This document shows positions 1-7,577 of a stretch of DNA of 64,000 bases, one piece after another (position 1 is the stretch's first letter; every line of letters begins with the position of its first letter). This DNA is from Agromyces seonyuensis. GTDB taxonomy: Bacteria > Actinomycetota > Actinomycetes > Actinomycetales > Microbacteriaceae. Where the stretch lies: assembly GCF_009789225.1 (NCBI RefSeq), contig NZ_WSTA01000005.1, positions 1 through 64,000 of the forward strand. Reading direction: 5' to 3'. The translations under genes were made by a program, and so were the position numbers. The notes under the pieces are model-generated. The model was not told the DNA's origin. It saw only the letters and a program-made list of their open reading frames with translations, and searched no databases.

Positions 1-2
1 GG

Positions 3-956
3 GAACAGCTGCGGAAGTTCGTGACCTGGGTCACCGGCAAGCACACGCAAGCCGAACTGGATGGCACCGCGACCGGCCGCTCGTTCCGGCGCCAGATCGC
101 GTGGTGCTGGGACGTGCAGCCGAGCCTGGGCCCGTGCGAAACGATCCACCACGCCGTCCTCGTCGACGGCATCTGGGTCGGCACCTGGTGTCTGCTGATC
201 GCGCTCAGCGACACCGGCCGCGTCCTGGCCTGGCAATGGTGCGGCGGGGAATCCGTAGCGGCATGGACGGCCCTGTTCGAGCGGATCCCCGCACCTGGCG
301 TCCTCGTCAGCGACGGCGGGACCGGGCTGCCGACGGCGCTGCACACCTGCTGGCCCGAAACGAAGCACCAGCGCTGCCTGTTCCACCTGCAGATGAACAT
401 CACCCGGCACCTGACTCGCACCCCGCGCACCGAGGCCGGCCGCGCCCTGCGCGGCCTGGCCATGCAACTCAGCGGCATCTGGAGCATCGAGGACGCCATC
501 GTCTGGCAGCAACGCCTCGATCAGTGGTGGCAGGCCTTCGGCCACCTCACCCGCGAACGCACCCTGCTGCGCAACGGACACTTCGGCTTCACCCACGACC
601 GGCTCCGCAAGGCCTGGTTCCTGATCCGCACCGTCGTGGCCAGACAAACCGTGTTCACGTACCTGCTCTACGGCAACCCGCGCACGACCTCACCGCTGGA
701 AGGCGGGATCAACAGCCAGATCCGTGACCTGCTCCGACGCCACCGAGGCATGAGCGAAGAACACCGCAGACGCGCCGTCGAGTGGTTCCTGACCCTCCAC
801 GAACTGCCACTCGAGCAGGCCCTCGCACTGGCCAAAACCACGCCCCCGAGCCCGACGAACAAGGCGACGCCACCCGAACACGCCTCGCCCTACGACACCG
901 GACTCAGCGACGAAGAAGGCCTCTGGACCAGGAAAGGCTGGGCCGGACGCAGCTGA
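3..956 (+). CDS. IS1249-like (IS256 group) transposase, N-terminus cut by window edge
   Basis: The reading frame is open to the left window edge, so the N-terminus is missing; a GTG at 21 is only an internal candidate. About 317 residues are visible. It has the IS256-type DDE layout: an Asp in LVDGIWVG, an Asp in VLVSDGGTG, a QRCLFH signature just after the second Asp, and a Glu in TSPLEGGINSQ followed by the basic HRGMSEEHRRRA segment. It would catalyse cut-and-paste or copy-out movement of its own element. The frame ends normally at TGA and shows no internal disruption, so the element may be intact. Assignment to the IS1249 type within IS256 is from recalled family resemblance. Confidence 0.85.
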   Translation, partial: EQLRKFVTWVTGKHTQAELDGTATGRSFRRQIAWCWDVQPSLGPCETIHHAVLVDGIWVGTWCLLIALSDTGRVLAWQWCGGESVAAWTALFERIPAPGVLVSDGGTGLPTALHTCWPETKHQRCLFHLQMNITRHLTRTPRTEAGRALRGLAMQLSGIWSIEDAIVWQQRLDQWWQAFGHLTRERTLLRNGHFGFTHDRLRKAWFLIRTVVARQTVFTYLLYGNPRTTSPLEGGINSQIRDLLRRHRGMSEEHRRRAVEWFLTLHELPLEQALALAKTTPPSPTNKATPPEHASPYDTGLSDEEGLWTRKGWAGRS

Positions 957-963
957 CACGCCC

Positions 964-992
964 GAGACATCCACTCTTTCTGGCCGATAACC
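964..992. repeat. Candidate right terminal inverted repeat of the IS element
   Basis: The segment GAGACATCC..CTTTCTGGCCGATAACCC follows the transposase stop by a few bases and looks like an IS256-group terminus (outermost bases CCGATAACC). The matching left end lies outside the window, so the inverted repeat and any target duplication cannot be confirmed. Confidence 0.35.
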
Positions 993-1026
993 CACAACCC
1001 CGAAACGAACCCGGAAAACACGAAAA

Positions 1027-1044
1027 CCCCCGGCGAACCGGGGG
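1027..1044 (-). terminator. Terminator of the tRNA-Gly/Cys/Val operon
   Basis: CCCCCGG-CGAA-CCGGGGG forms a 7-bp GC stem with a 4-base loop, flanked by AAAA on the left and TTTT on the right, so it can act in both directions. Read on the minus strand it lies 11 bases after the 3' end of tRNA-Val. Confidence 0.75.
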
Positions 1045-1054
1045 TTTTCTCTGG

Positions 1055-1126
1055 TGGGCGATACTGGGATCGAACCAGTGACCTCTTCCGTGTCAGGGAA
1101 GCGCGCTACCGCTGCGCCAATCGCCC
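1055..1126 (-). tRNA. tRNA-Val (GAC)
   Basis: Complete cloverleaf on the minus strand: acceptor GGGCGAT/ATCGCCC with discriminator A, anticodon loop CTGACAC (anticodon GAC), T-loop TTCGATC. CCA is not encoded. It is the last gene of a minus-strand Gly-Cys-Val tRNA run. Confidence 0.95.
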
Positions 1127-1130
1127 AAGG

Positions 1131-1147
1131 CTGATACAAGGTATCAG
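1131..1147 (-). other. Inter-tRNA hairpin between tRNA-Cys and tRNA-Val
   Basis: CTGATAC-AAG-GTATCAG is a 7-bp perfect stem in the short spacer between two cotranscribed tRNAs. There is no T-run, so a processing element is more likely than a terminator. Confidence 0.4.
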
Positions 1148-1149
1148 CT

Positions 1150-1223
1150 TGGAGGTGGATACGGGATTCGAACCCGTGTATACGGCTTTGCAGGCCGCTG
1201 CCTCGCCTCTCGGCCAATCCACC
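1150..1223 (-). tRNA. tRNA-Cys (GCA)
   Basis: Acceptor GGTGGAT/ATCCACC, discriminator U as usual for bacterial tRNA-Cys, encoded CCA, anticodon loop CTGCAAA (GCA), T-loop TTCGAAT. It is the middle gene of the minus-strand tRNA run. Confidence 0.95.
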
Positions 1224-1294
1224 GTGAGCCTGGGTTCACCATCGGGTTCACCACCTCAGAATGAAACCGAGTCTTTCGACTCGGCTCCCATTCG

Positions 1295-1366
1295 AGCGGA
1301 TGACGAGATTCGAACTCGCGACCCTCACCTTGGCAAGGTGATGCGCTACCACTGCGCCACATCCGC
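1295..1366 (-). tRNA. tRNA-Gly (GCC)
   Basis: Acceptor GCGGATG/CATCCGC, discriminator U, anticodon loop TTGCCAA (GCC), T-loop TTCGAAT, no encoded CCA. It is the first gene of the minus-strand tRNA operon. A hairpin at 1267-1284 (CCGAGTC/GACTCGG) lies between it and tRNA-Cys. Confidence 0.95.
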
Positions 1367-1437
1367 AATCGCGTCGGCTTCGGGTCTCTCGACTCGCTGC
1401 CTCGGCTAGCTCGTCCGCGTTGCTGCGAACAGGTAAA

Positions 1438-1466
1438 ACCATAGCCCAGGGTTTCCGGCCTCGCAA
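1438..1466 (-). promoter_or_regulatory. Promoter of the tRNA-Gly-Cys-Val operon
   Basis: On the minus strand TTGCGA (1466-1461) and TATGGT (1443-1438) are separated by exactly 17 bases, a good match to housekeeping sigma promoters. Transcription would start near 1431, about 65 bases before tRNA-Gly. Confidence 0.55.
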
Positions 1467-1791
1467 ATCGAGCGAAGCTGAGCGGCGTGTTCCGCAGGAT
1501 TCCGCGGATGTTCACGGAACGGGGCCCTGCGGGCAGGTTCGCCCACCCCGTCCGGGAGTCCGAGAACGGTCCGCCACCACGGCCCTTCCGACCGATTGGG
1601 CGACGGGCAGACACTCCGTCGACGGGAATCATGACCGGTGCTCGCCGTTGCGGCGCGGCTGGCGCCGGCCGCGTCTTCCACCGGCCGCCAACGGGACCGC
1701 CGGCCTCCCCGTGGTCCCCGTCGGTGCACCGCGGCGAGCCGCGGCGCGCCCGGGCCGTCGCGTCGATGTGCAGAGTCACCGAATCGTCGGC

Positions 1792-1797
1792 TAGTAT
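1792..1797 (+). promoter_or_regulatory. Candidate -10 for tRNA-Val (CAC)
   Basis: TAGTAT lies 36 bases before the tRNA. No good -35 is visible 17 bases upstream (TGCAGA at best). Confidence 0.4.
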
Positions 1798-1833
1798 CTA
1801 CCTCGCGGTTCCGGCGCGTTCGGGGTCGTACTT

Positions 1834-1906
1834 GGGCGATTGGCGCAGCTGGTAGCGCGCTTCCTTCACACGGAAGAGGTCGTCGGTTCGAGCCCGGCAT
1901 CGCCCA
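1834..1906 (+). tRNA. tRNA-Val (CAC)
   Basis: Acceptor GGGCGAT/ATCGCCC, anticodon loop TTCACAC (CAC), T-loop TTCGAGC, discriminator A, no encoded CCA. The acceptor stem and anticodon stem match tRNA-Val(GAC) at 1055-1126, which is on the opposite strand. Confidence 0.95.
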
Positions 1907-1919
1907 CGGAATTACCTCA

Positions 1920-1945
1920 GGAACCCCCGCCTCGGCGGGGGTTCC
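1920..1945 (+). terminator. Terminator after tRNA-Val (CAC)
   Basis: GGAACCCCCGC and GCGGGGGTTCC form an 11-bp perfect stem with a 4-base loop, 13 bases past the tRNA. The T-run after it is weak (GTCGTTT). Confidence 0.65.
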
Positions 1946-2062
1946 GTCGTTTCCGGGCTTGCCTCGCACCCGACACGCCAGGCCCGCTCCTCCGGCAATC
2001 CGCAGGATTCCGCCACGATCGTGATGAGCGCCCGCTCCCCCACGGGCGCGACGGAGGCGAAG

Positions 2063-2671
2063 ATGTCGGTGCGGAATTCGTTGCTCGCGATCCTGTCCCA
2101 AGGCGCGTGCTACGGCTATCAGCTCAAGTCGGAGTTCGAACGACGGACCGGCGGCGGACGCCGCCTGAACGTCGGACAGGTCTACGCCACGCTCGAACGG
2201 CTGGAGCGCGACGGGCTCGTGGAACGCAGCGACGCCGACCCCGAAGGGCGCGCCTTCTTCGTCGCCACACCGGCGGGGCGCCGCGAGGCCGCCGACTGGC
2301 TGGCCGGCGAAACGTCGAACGGCGAGGAAATGCTCGACGGCCTCGCCGAGAAGCTCGCGCTCGCGCTCACCCTCGTGGGGGTCGACCGCGGCCGACTGCT
2401 GGACCGCCACCGCGTCGCCGTCGAGACGGCGCTCGCCGGCGCTCGGTCATCCCGGGACGGCGTCGTCGACCCGAACGAGACCGAGGGCCTCGCCGCGCTC
2501 GTCGTCGCGGACGCCCGCGTCGCCCGCCTGGAAGGCGTGCTGGAGTGGCTCGATCGACTCGAGGTGCGACTTCGGTCCGCGGCCGACGGCCACGCTCCGG
2601 CGCCGCTGCCGATCCACGGCGAGTCGCCGCGGCGGGGCCGCCCCCGCAAGGCCTCGTCGACCGCGGCCTGA
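2063..2671 (+). CDS. PadR family transcriptional regulator
   Basis: A 202-residue DNA-binding regulator. The N-terminal winged helix is typical of PadR proteins: SLLAILSQGACYGYQLKSEF, then LNVGQVYATLERLERDGLVE as recognition helix and wing. The C-terminal part (about 100-180) is helical and would be the dimerisation region; the tail RRGRPRK is basic. ATG 2063 is chosen because GGAGG sits 5-6 bases upstream and the PadR fold begins at once; the frame also opens at GTG 2021 without such support. The effector and target are unknown. The usual PadR target, an adjacent transporter on the same strand, is absent here. Confidence 0.85.
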   Translation: MSVRNSLLAILSQGACYGYQLKSEFERRTGGGRRLNVGQVYATLERLERDGLVERSDADPEGRAFFVATPAGRREAADWLAGETSNGEEMLDGLAEKLALALTLVGVDRGRLLDRHRVAVETALAGARSSRDGVVDPNETEGLAALVVADARVARLEGVLEWLDRLEVRLRSAADGHAPAPLPIHGESPRRGRPRKASSTAA

Positions 2672-2746
2672 GCCGGACGAGCGTCGCTCACCCTGGCCCC
2701 GGAGCCGGTCACCGGGTCGGATCGACCGCCCCGGCCACCGGCCCGA

Positions 2747-3310
2747 TCAGGCCCAGCCGTAGCGGGCGCGCACCGCGTCGGCAATCCGGCCGTACGCGGC
2801 CGCGTCGAGCGCGGCGGCCTCACGACGCATCCCCTCGGCGCGCACCAGGAACACGCGACCGAGGTCGACCCAGCTGCCGCGGCCCGAGGCATCCCAGGCC
2901 CCGCTGCCGATGGCGAGGTACTCGGCTTCGCCGGCGTGCGCCTTGCTCGTCAGCTGCAGGGCGAGGAAGCCGCCTCGGCCGTCCGCCGCGACGACGACCA
3001 CGGGTCGATCCTTGCCCCGGCCGTCCGCTTCCTCGTAGGGCACCCAGGTCCAGACGATCTCGCCGGGATCCGGCGCTTCGTCGTCATCCGGCGCGTAGGC
3101 GACGCGGACGCCCTCGAGGGAGCGCGGATCGATCTCGCGCGTCGCCGACGGCCCGCTGCGCCCGGGCGACTCCGCTGGAGCGCGGAAACCCGCCGGCACC
3201 CCGGTCGTGGGAGCGGGGGCGGCGGGCGGGGTGCTGCCGGAGCCGAAGAGTATCTCCAGGAAACGCCCGAGGGCGGTGGGGCGGCGCCGGGTGTTCGTCA
3301 CACCCGTCAC
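2747..3310 (-). CDS. PemK/MazF-like protein without a visible antitoxin
   Basis: About 187 residues from GTG 3310 (GGTGGGG upstream); GTG 3301 is an alternative. The core from about residue 85 resembles PemK/MazF: DPGEIVWTWVPYEE followed by KDRPVVVVA, the beta-barrel segment that in MazF toxins surrounds the RNA site. An N-terminal extension of about 80 residues, rich in Pro and Ala, precedes it. Proteins of this form are widespread in Microbacteriaceae and are usually annotated as type II toxins. No antitoxin-sized gene is next to it; it lies 32 bases after amt on the same strand. Toxin activity is therefore doubtful. Confidence 0.65.
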   Translation of the reverse strand: MTGVTNTRRRPTALGRFLEILFGSGSTPPAAPAPTTGVPAGFRAPAESPGRSGPSATREIDPRSLEGVRVAYAPDDDEAPDPGEIVWTWVPYEEADGRGKDRPVVVVAADGRGGFLALQLTSKAHAGEAEYLAIGSGAWDASGRGSWVDLGRVFLVRAEGMRREAAALDAAAYGRIADAVRARYGWA

Positions 3311-3342
3311 CGTACCCCACCGCCCTCGCGGTGGATCGGAGA

Positions 3343-4566
3343 TCACGCGTCGGCGAGCGCGTAGCCCTCTTCGCCGTGCACGGCGGTGTCGACGCCGGCG
3401 ATCTCGTCCTCGTTCTTGATGCGGAAGCCGATGGTCTTCTCGATCGCGAAGCCCAGGACCAGGGCGACGACGAACGAGTAGATCAGCACGCCGAGGGCCG
3501 CGACGAGCTGCAGGACGAGCTGCTCGTAGTTGCCGCCGACGAAGAGGCCGGTGCCCGTGGCGAAGAAGCCGAGGTAGAGGGTACCGATGAGGCCGCCGAC
3601 GAGGTGCACGCCGACCACGTCGAGCGAGTCGTCGAAGCCGAGCTTCCACTTGAGCTCGATCGCCAGGGCGCAGACGGCACCGGCGACGACGCCGAGGACG
3701 AGCGACCAGCCCGGGGTCAGGTTGGCGCAGGAGGGGGTGATGGCGACGAGGCCCGCGACGGCACCGGAAGCGGCGCCGATCGAGGTGGACTTGCCGTCCT
3801 TGATCTTCTCGACGACGATCCAGCCGATGATGGCGGCGGCGGTCGCGCCCAGCGTGTTGACGATGATGAGGCCGACCGACGAGTCCTCGGTGCCGAGGAG
3901 GTTGAAGGTGCCCTCGGCGCCGGCGTTGAAGCCGAACCAGCCGAACCAGAGGATCGAGGCGCCGAGCATCACGAGCGGCACGTTGTGGGGCTTGTTGATG
4001 CCCTTCTGGAAGCCGACGCGCTTGCCGAGGACGATCGCGAGGGCGAGGGCCGCCGCACCGGCGTTGATGTGGACCGCCGTGCCGCCCGCATAGTCGATCA
4101 CCGAGGCGTCGAAGCCGAAGGTGTCGCCGAGGCCCATGATCCAGCCGCCGCCCCAGACCCACGCGGCGACGGGGAAGTAGACGACGGTCGCCCAGACGCC
4201 CGCGAAGAGCATCCAGGACCAGAACTTGGCACGGTCGGCGATGGCGCCGGAGATGAGCGCGACGGTGATGATCGCGAACGTGGCGCCGTACGTCGCGCCG
4301 ACCAGCGTGTCGCTGTCAGCCGAACCGAGGCCGAAGTCGCTGAACGGGTTGCCGGCGAAGGCCCACGTGCTGTCGACCGCGCTCATGTTGAAGCCGTAGA
4401 GCACCCAGAGCACGCTGACGAGGCCGAGGGCCCCGAAGCTCATCATCATCATGCTCACGACGGACTTGGCCTTGACCAGACCGCCGTAGAAGAACGCCAC
4501 ACCGGGCGTCATGAACAGCACGAGCGCCGTCGCTGCGACGGACCATGCGAGATTTCCCGCGTCCAT
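3343..4566 (-). CDS. amt: Ammonium transporter
   Basis: A 407-residue membrane protein of the Amt/MEP/Rh family that conducts ammonium into the cell. It begins MDAGNLAWSVAATALVLFMTPGVAFFYGG-like and has about eleven hydrophobic segments. The two pore histidines of the family are present in GGTAVHINAG and VVGVHLVGG. ATG 4566 has an upstream GAGGTGTGAGGAA ribosome site. No glnB or glnK gene follows, unlike in many actinobacteria; the PemK/MazF-like gene does. A GlnR-like site lies about 120 bases upstream, suggesting induction under nitrogen limitation (inference). Confidence 0.95.
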   Translation of the reverse strand: MDAGNLAWSVAATALVLFMTPGVAFFYGGLVKAKSVVSMMMMSFGALGLVSVLWVLYGFNMSAVDSTWAFAGNPFSDFGLGSADSDTLVGATYGATFAIITVALISGAIADRAKFWSWMLFAGVWATVVYFPVAAWVWGGGWIMGLGDTFGFDASVIDYAGGTAVHINAGAAALALAIVLGKRVGFQKGINKPHNVPLVMLGASILWFGWFGFNAGAEGTFNLLGTEDSSVGLIIVNTLGATAAAIIGWIVVEKIKDGKSTSIGAASGAVAGLVAITPSCANLTPGWSLVLGVVAGAVCALAIELKWKLGFDDSLDVVGVHLVGGLIGTLYLGFFATGTGLFVGGNYEQLVLQLVAALGVLIYSFVVALVLGFAIEKTIGFRIKNEDEIAGVDTAVHGEEGYALADA

Positions 4567-4687
4567 AGATTCCTCACACCTCTTCGAGTTTGCAGGGGAC
4601 CCGCTCCGGAGCGGCTCGGCTGCCTGTCGCGGGTGGGGATTGCGTACTCAGAATGCGAGGAGGAGGTTTCGCGGACCGTCGGCGGGT

Positions 4688-4703
4688 GTTTCGCAACGGT
4701 TAC
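4688..4703 (-). promoter_or_regulatory. GlnR-like box upstream of amt
   Basis: On the minus strand GTAAC-N6-GAAAC matches one full a/b pair of the actinomycete GlnR consensus (GTnAC-N6-GAAAC). The second pair expected in strong operators is not clear. It is 122 bases upstream of the amt start. GlnR activates amt in Streptomyces and Mycobacterium; use in this organism is inference. Confidence 0.45.
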
Positions 4704-4815
4704 GAAGAAACTTGCCGTGTAAACAGCGTGTTTCGACGAGCCGACCCGACGCCGAGCGTTCGACGTGGATCCGCCCGGCGAGGCGGCAGGCCGCCGCCCG
4801 GGGCGTCGCTGCGCC

Positions 4816-5871
4816 CTACGCGCCCGACGGGTCGGCGGAGGCGAGCGCGATCATGCGGCTCATCGCGCGCAGGTACTTCTTGCGGTAGCCGCCGCCGAGC
4901 ATCTCCTGGTCGAACGCCTCGTCGAGCGCGAGCCCGGAGGAGACCACGGGGATCTCCGCGTCGTAGACGCGGTCGAAGAACGCGACGAGCCGAAGCGCGG
5001 CGTTCTGATCGTGCAACTCGTGCACGCCGCGGATCGCGATGACGTCGAGGCCGGCGAGCAGCTTGACGTACTTCGACGGATGCACCGAGGCGAGGTGCGA
5101 GATGAGTCCGTCGAAATCGTCGACCGAGACGACCCGGCCGGCATCGGCGAGTCCGGCGACGAGGGCGTCGAAGGATGCCTCGTCGCGCACCGGCGCATGC
5201 CCCTCGATCGCGCGGCGGCGGTAGTCGTGCCCGTCGATGCGCAGGGTCTCGAAGTTGGAGGAGAGCGCGTGGATCTCGCGGAGGAAGTCGGCCGCCGCGA
5301 AGCGGCCCTCGCCGAGGGCGTTCGGCGGCGTGTTCGAGGTCGCCGCGACGCGCGTGCCGCCGGCCATGAGCTCGCCGAGGAAACGCGTCATGAGCATCGT
5401 GTCGCCCGGGTCGTCGAGCTCGAACTCGTCGATGCAGATGAGCTTGGCGCCCTGGAGGAGCTGCACCGCGGCCGCGTATCCGAGCGCGCCGACGAGCGCC
5501 GTGTACTCGATGAACGTGCCGAAGTACTTCGGCCCCGGCGCACGGTGCCAGAGCGCCGCGAGCAGGTGGGTCTTGCCGACGCCGAAGCCGCCGTCGAGGT
5601 AGACGCCCGGCAGTTCCGGGGCCGCCTTCGGCTTGCGCCCGAAGGAGAAGAGACCGCCGGACTTGACCGGCGCCGACCAGGCGCCGGCGAACGACTGCAG
5701 CTTCTCCAGTGCCGCCTGCTGGGAGGCGAAGTCCGCATCGGGCCGGTACGACTCGAACGAGGCATCCGCGAACTGCGGCGGCGGCACGAGCGAGGCGGCC
5801 ATCTCGACGGCGTCGATCGTGGGGACGCGGTCGACGATGCGCACGGCGGCGGCGGTGGGCGGAAGCGTCAT
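4816..5871 (-). CDS. zapE: Cell division protein ZapE (AFG1-like ATPase)
   Basis: A 351-residue P-loop ATPase of the AFG1/ZapE family, which in E. coli associates with the Z-ring. Walker A is GGFGVGKTH (about residues 93-101) and Walker B is LICIDEFEL. SNTPP at sensor-1 position and the later GxHDYRRR segment fit the family. ATG 5871 (MTLPPTAAAV) is chosen as the family start; the frame stays open further upstream to about 6060 but that part is Arg/Pro-rich and unlike the family. The Shine-Dalgarno is weak. It is divergent from the sulfurtransferase gene. Confidence 0.85.
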   Translation of the reverse strand: MTLPPTAAAVRIVDRVPTIDAVEMAASLVPPPQFADASFESYRPDADFASQQAALEKLQSFAGAWSAPVKSGGLFSFGRKPKAAPELPGVYLDGGFGVGKTHLLAALWHRAPGPKYFGTFIEYTALVGALGYAAAVQLLQGAKLICIDEFELDDPGDTMLMTRFLGELMAGGTRVAATSNTPPNALGEGRFAAADFLREIHALSSNFETLRIDGHDYRRRAIEGHAPVRDEASFDALVAGLADAGRVVSVDDFDGLISHLASVHPSKYVKLLAGLDVIAIRGVHELHDQNAALRLVAFFDRVYDAEIPVVSSGLALDEAFDQEMLGGGYRKKYLRAMSRMIALASADPSGA

Positions 5872-6058
5872 GGAGAACCGTTCGCTCGGAAGTGTTGCTT
5901 CGGATTGCCCCGGATGACGCGGGAGGGTTCCGCGGCGCGGTGCGGCGCGTACATTCAGGGGCGGACGGAGCCCAAGCCTAGCCGCCGTCCCCGAGTCGTC
6001 ATTGCCCGCGAACCGGCCGCCGCGCGGCCGGCATCCCGTTCGTTCCACAGGAGGAACC

Positions 6059-6952
6059 ATGCCCGCCGAGCTCGATCCCGCCGAGAAGTTCGCCGCCTAC
6101 GCCAACCCCCACCGCCTCGTGTCGACGGAGTGGCTCGCCGCGCACCTGGAGGACCCGGCCGTCCGCATCGTGGAGTCCGACGAGGACGTCCTGCTCTACG
6201 AGACGGGCCACATCCCCGGTTCGGTCAAGATCGACTGGCACACCGACCTCAACGACCCCGTCGTGCGCGACTACGTCGACGGCGAGGGCTTCGCGAAGCT
6301 GCTCTCGTCGAAGGGCATCGCCCGTGACGACACGATCGTCATCTACGGCGACAAGAACAACTGGTGGGCCGCCTACGCGCTCTGGGTGTTCACGCTCTTC
6401 GGCCACGAGGACGTCCGTCTCCTCGACGGCGGTCGCGACCTCTGGATCGCCGAGGGCCGCGAGCTCACGACCGAGGCCACTGTGGTCGAGCCCGTCGAGT
6501 ACCCCGTCGTCGAGCGCGACGACGCCCCCATCCGCGCCTACAAGGAGGACGTGCTCGCCGCGATCGGCACCGAGCCGCTCATCGACGTCCGTTCCCCCGA
6601 GGAGTACACCGGCGAGCGCACCCATATGCCCGCCTACCCGGAGGAGTCCGCCCTGCGCGGCGGCCACATCCCGACCGCCGCCTCCGTGCCGTGGGCGCGC
6701 GCCGCGGCCCCCGATGCGACCTTCAAGTCCCGCGACGAGCTCGACGCCATCTACCGCGACGAGGCCGGACTCGGCGAGGCCGACCGCGTCATCGCGTACT
6801 GCCGCATCGGCGAGCGCTCGAGCCACACCTGGTTCGTGCTCACGCACCTGCTCGGGTACCCGAACGTCCGCAACTACGACGGCTCGTGGACCGAGTGGGG
6901 CTCGAGCGTGCGCGTGCCGATCGTGACCGGCGCCGAGCCCGGCTCGCTCTGA
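6059..6952 (+). CDS. sseA: Thiosulfate/3-mercaptopyruvate sulfurtransferase (tandem rhodanese)
   Basis: 297 residues with two rhodanese domains. The first has no catalytic Cys; the second carries the active-site loop CRIGERS, matching the CRxGxRS of thiosulfate sulfurtransferases. It would move sulfane sulfur from a donor to cyanide or thiol acceptors. ATG 6059 follows a strong AGGAGG at 6049-6054. A 17-bp perfect hairpin follows at 6961-7000, before sufE. Thiosulfate versus mercaptopyruvate as donor cannot be settled from the loop alone. Confidence 0.9.
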   Translation: MPAELDPAEKFAAYANPHRLVSTEWLAAHLEDPAVRIVESDEDVLLYETGHIPGSVKIDWHTDLNDPVVRDYVDGEGFAKLLSSKGIARDDTIVIYGDKNNWWAAYALWVFTLFGHEDVRLLDGGRDLWIAEGRELTTEATVVEPVEYPVVERDDAPIRAYKEDVLAAIGTEPLIDVRSPEEYTGERTHMPAYPEESALRGGHIPTAASVPWARAAAPDATFKSRDELDAIYRDEAGLGEADRVIAYCRIGERSSHTWFVLTHLLGYPNVRNYDGSWTEWGSSVRVPIVTGAEPGSL

Positions 6953-6960
6953 CCGTCCAC

Positions 6961-7000
6961 CGCGGGGCGGGGCATCCGAACGAGGATGCCCCGCCCCGCG
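6961..7000 (+). terminator. Perfect hairpin between the sulfurtransferase gene and sufE
   Basis: A 17-bp perfect inverted repeat (6961-6977 with 6984-7000, loop GAACGA) lies directly after the stop. There is no T-run. It would cut or reduce readthrough into sufE. Confidence 0.5.
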
Positions 7001-7076
7001 GCCGTGCGCCGAGCGCACCCGCACCGGAACGGCGACGGCGCCCCGGTGGGAGAATGACCGTGCCAGAAAGGACACG

Positions 7077-7517
7077 ATGACCGAGAACCTGCCGGCGCCC
7101 CTCGCCGAGATCCGCGACGAGTTCCTCGCCCTGGAGGTGCGCGAGCGCCTGCAGCTGCTCCTCGAGTACTCGAACGAGCTCCCGGAGCTGCCCGAGCGCT
7201 ACCGCGACCACCCCGACCTCTTCGAGCGCGTACTCGAGTGCCAGTCGCCGGTCTTCCTCTTCGTCGAGGTCGACGAGCACGGCGTGCACCTCTACGCGAC
7301 CGCGCCGGCCGAGGCGCCGACCACCCGGGGGTTCGCGTCGATCCTCGCGCAGGGCATCGACGGCCTGTCCCCCGACGAGGTGCTCGCGATCCCCGGCGAC
7401 TACCCGCAGTCGCTCGGGCTCGCCGCGGCCGTCTCGCCGCTGCGCGTGCGCGGCATGACCGGCATGCTGGCCCGCGCGCAGCGTCAACTCGGCGAACGGC
7501 TCGCCGCGGCCGGCTGA
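7077..7517 (+). CDS. sufE: SufE family Fe-S assembly sulfur-transfer protein
   Basis: 146 residues of the SufE fold. The conserved persulfide-accepting Cys is in VLECQSPVFL (about residue 58). SufE proteins take sulfur from the cysteine desulfurase SufS and hand it to the SufBCD scaffold. ATG 7077 has AGAAAGGA upstream. Here it sits after a rhodanese gene rather than beside sufS, an arrangement common in actinobacteria. The hairpin at 6961-7000 makes full cotranscription uncertain. Confidence 0.9.
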   Translation: MTENLPAPLAEIRDEFLALEVRERLQLLLEYSNELPELPERYRDHPDLFERVLECQSPVFLFVEVDEHGVHLYATAPAEAPTTRGFASILAQGIDGLSPDEVLAIPGDYPQSLGLAAAVSPLRVRGMTGMLARAQRQLGERLAAAG

Positions 7518-7577
7518 GCCACCCGACGACGGCCCGGTCGTCCGAGCGCGGAGCCGCCCGATCGGCGCCGGGCGACG

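Larger units (their letters stand above)
1367..1833. other. 467-base stretch without a credible gene
   Basis: Open frames here have no start signals and no recognisable product. The visible content is the minus-strand promoter of the tRNA operon (1438-1466) and a weak plus-strand -10 for tRNA-Val(CAC). I see nothing else. Confidence 0.6.

Noticed and set aside
1840-4722. Long plus-strand open frame of 960 codons across tRNA-Val, PadR, the PemK/MazF-like gene and amt
   Set aside because: It reads through a tRNA and is antisense to amt. Composition is that of a GC shadow.
4567-4815. Possible small gene or riboswitch in the amt-zapE gap
   Set aside because: No conserved structure or start with ribosome site. 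The only supportable signal is the GlnR-like box.
5872-6058. Upstream extension of zapE to about 6060
   Set aside because: The extension is Arg/Pro-rich, unlike the family, and would overlap the sulfurtransferase ribosome site. ATG 5871 fits the family.
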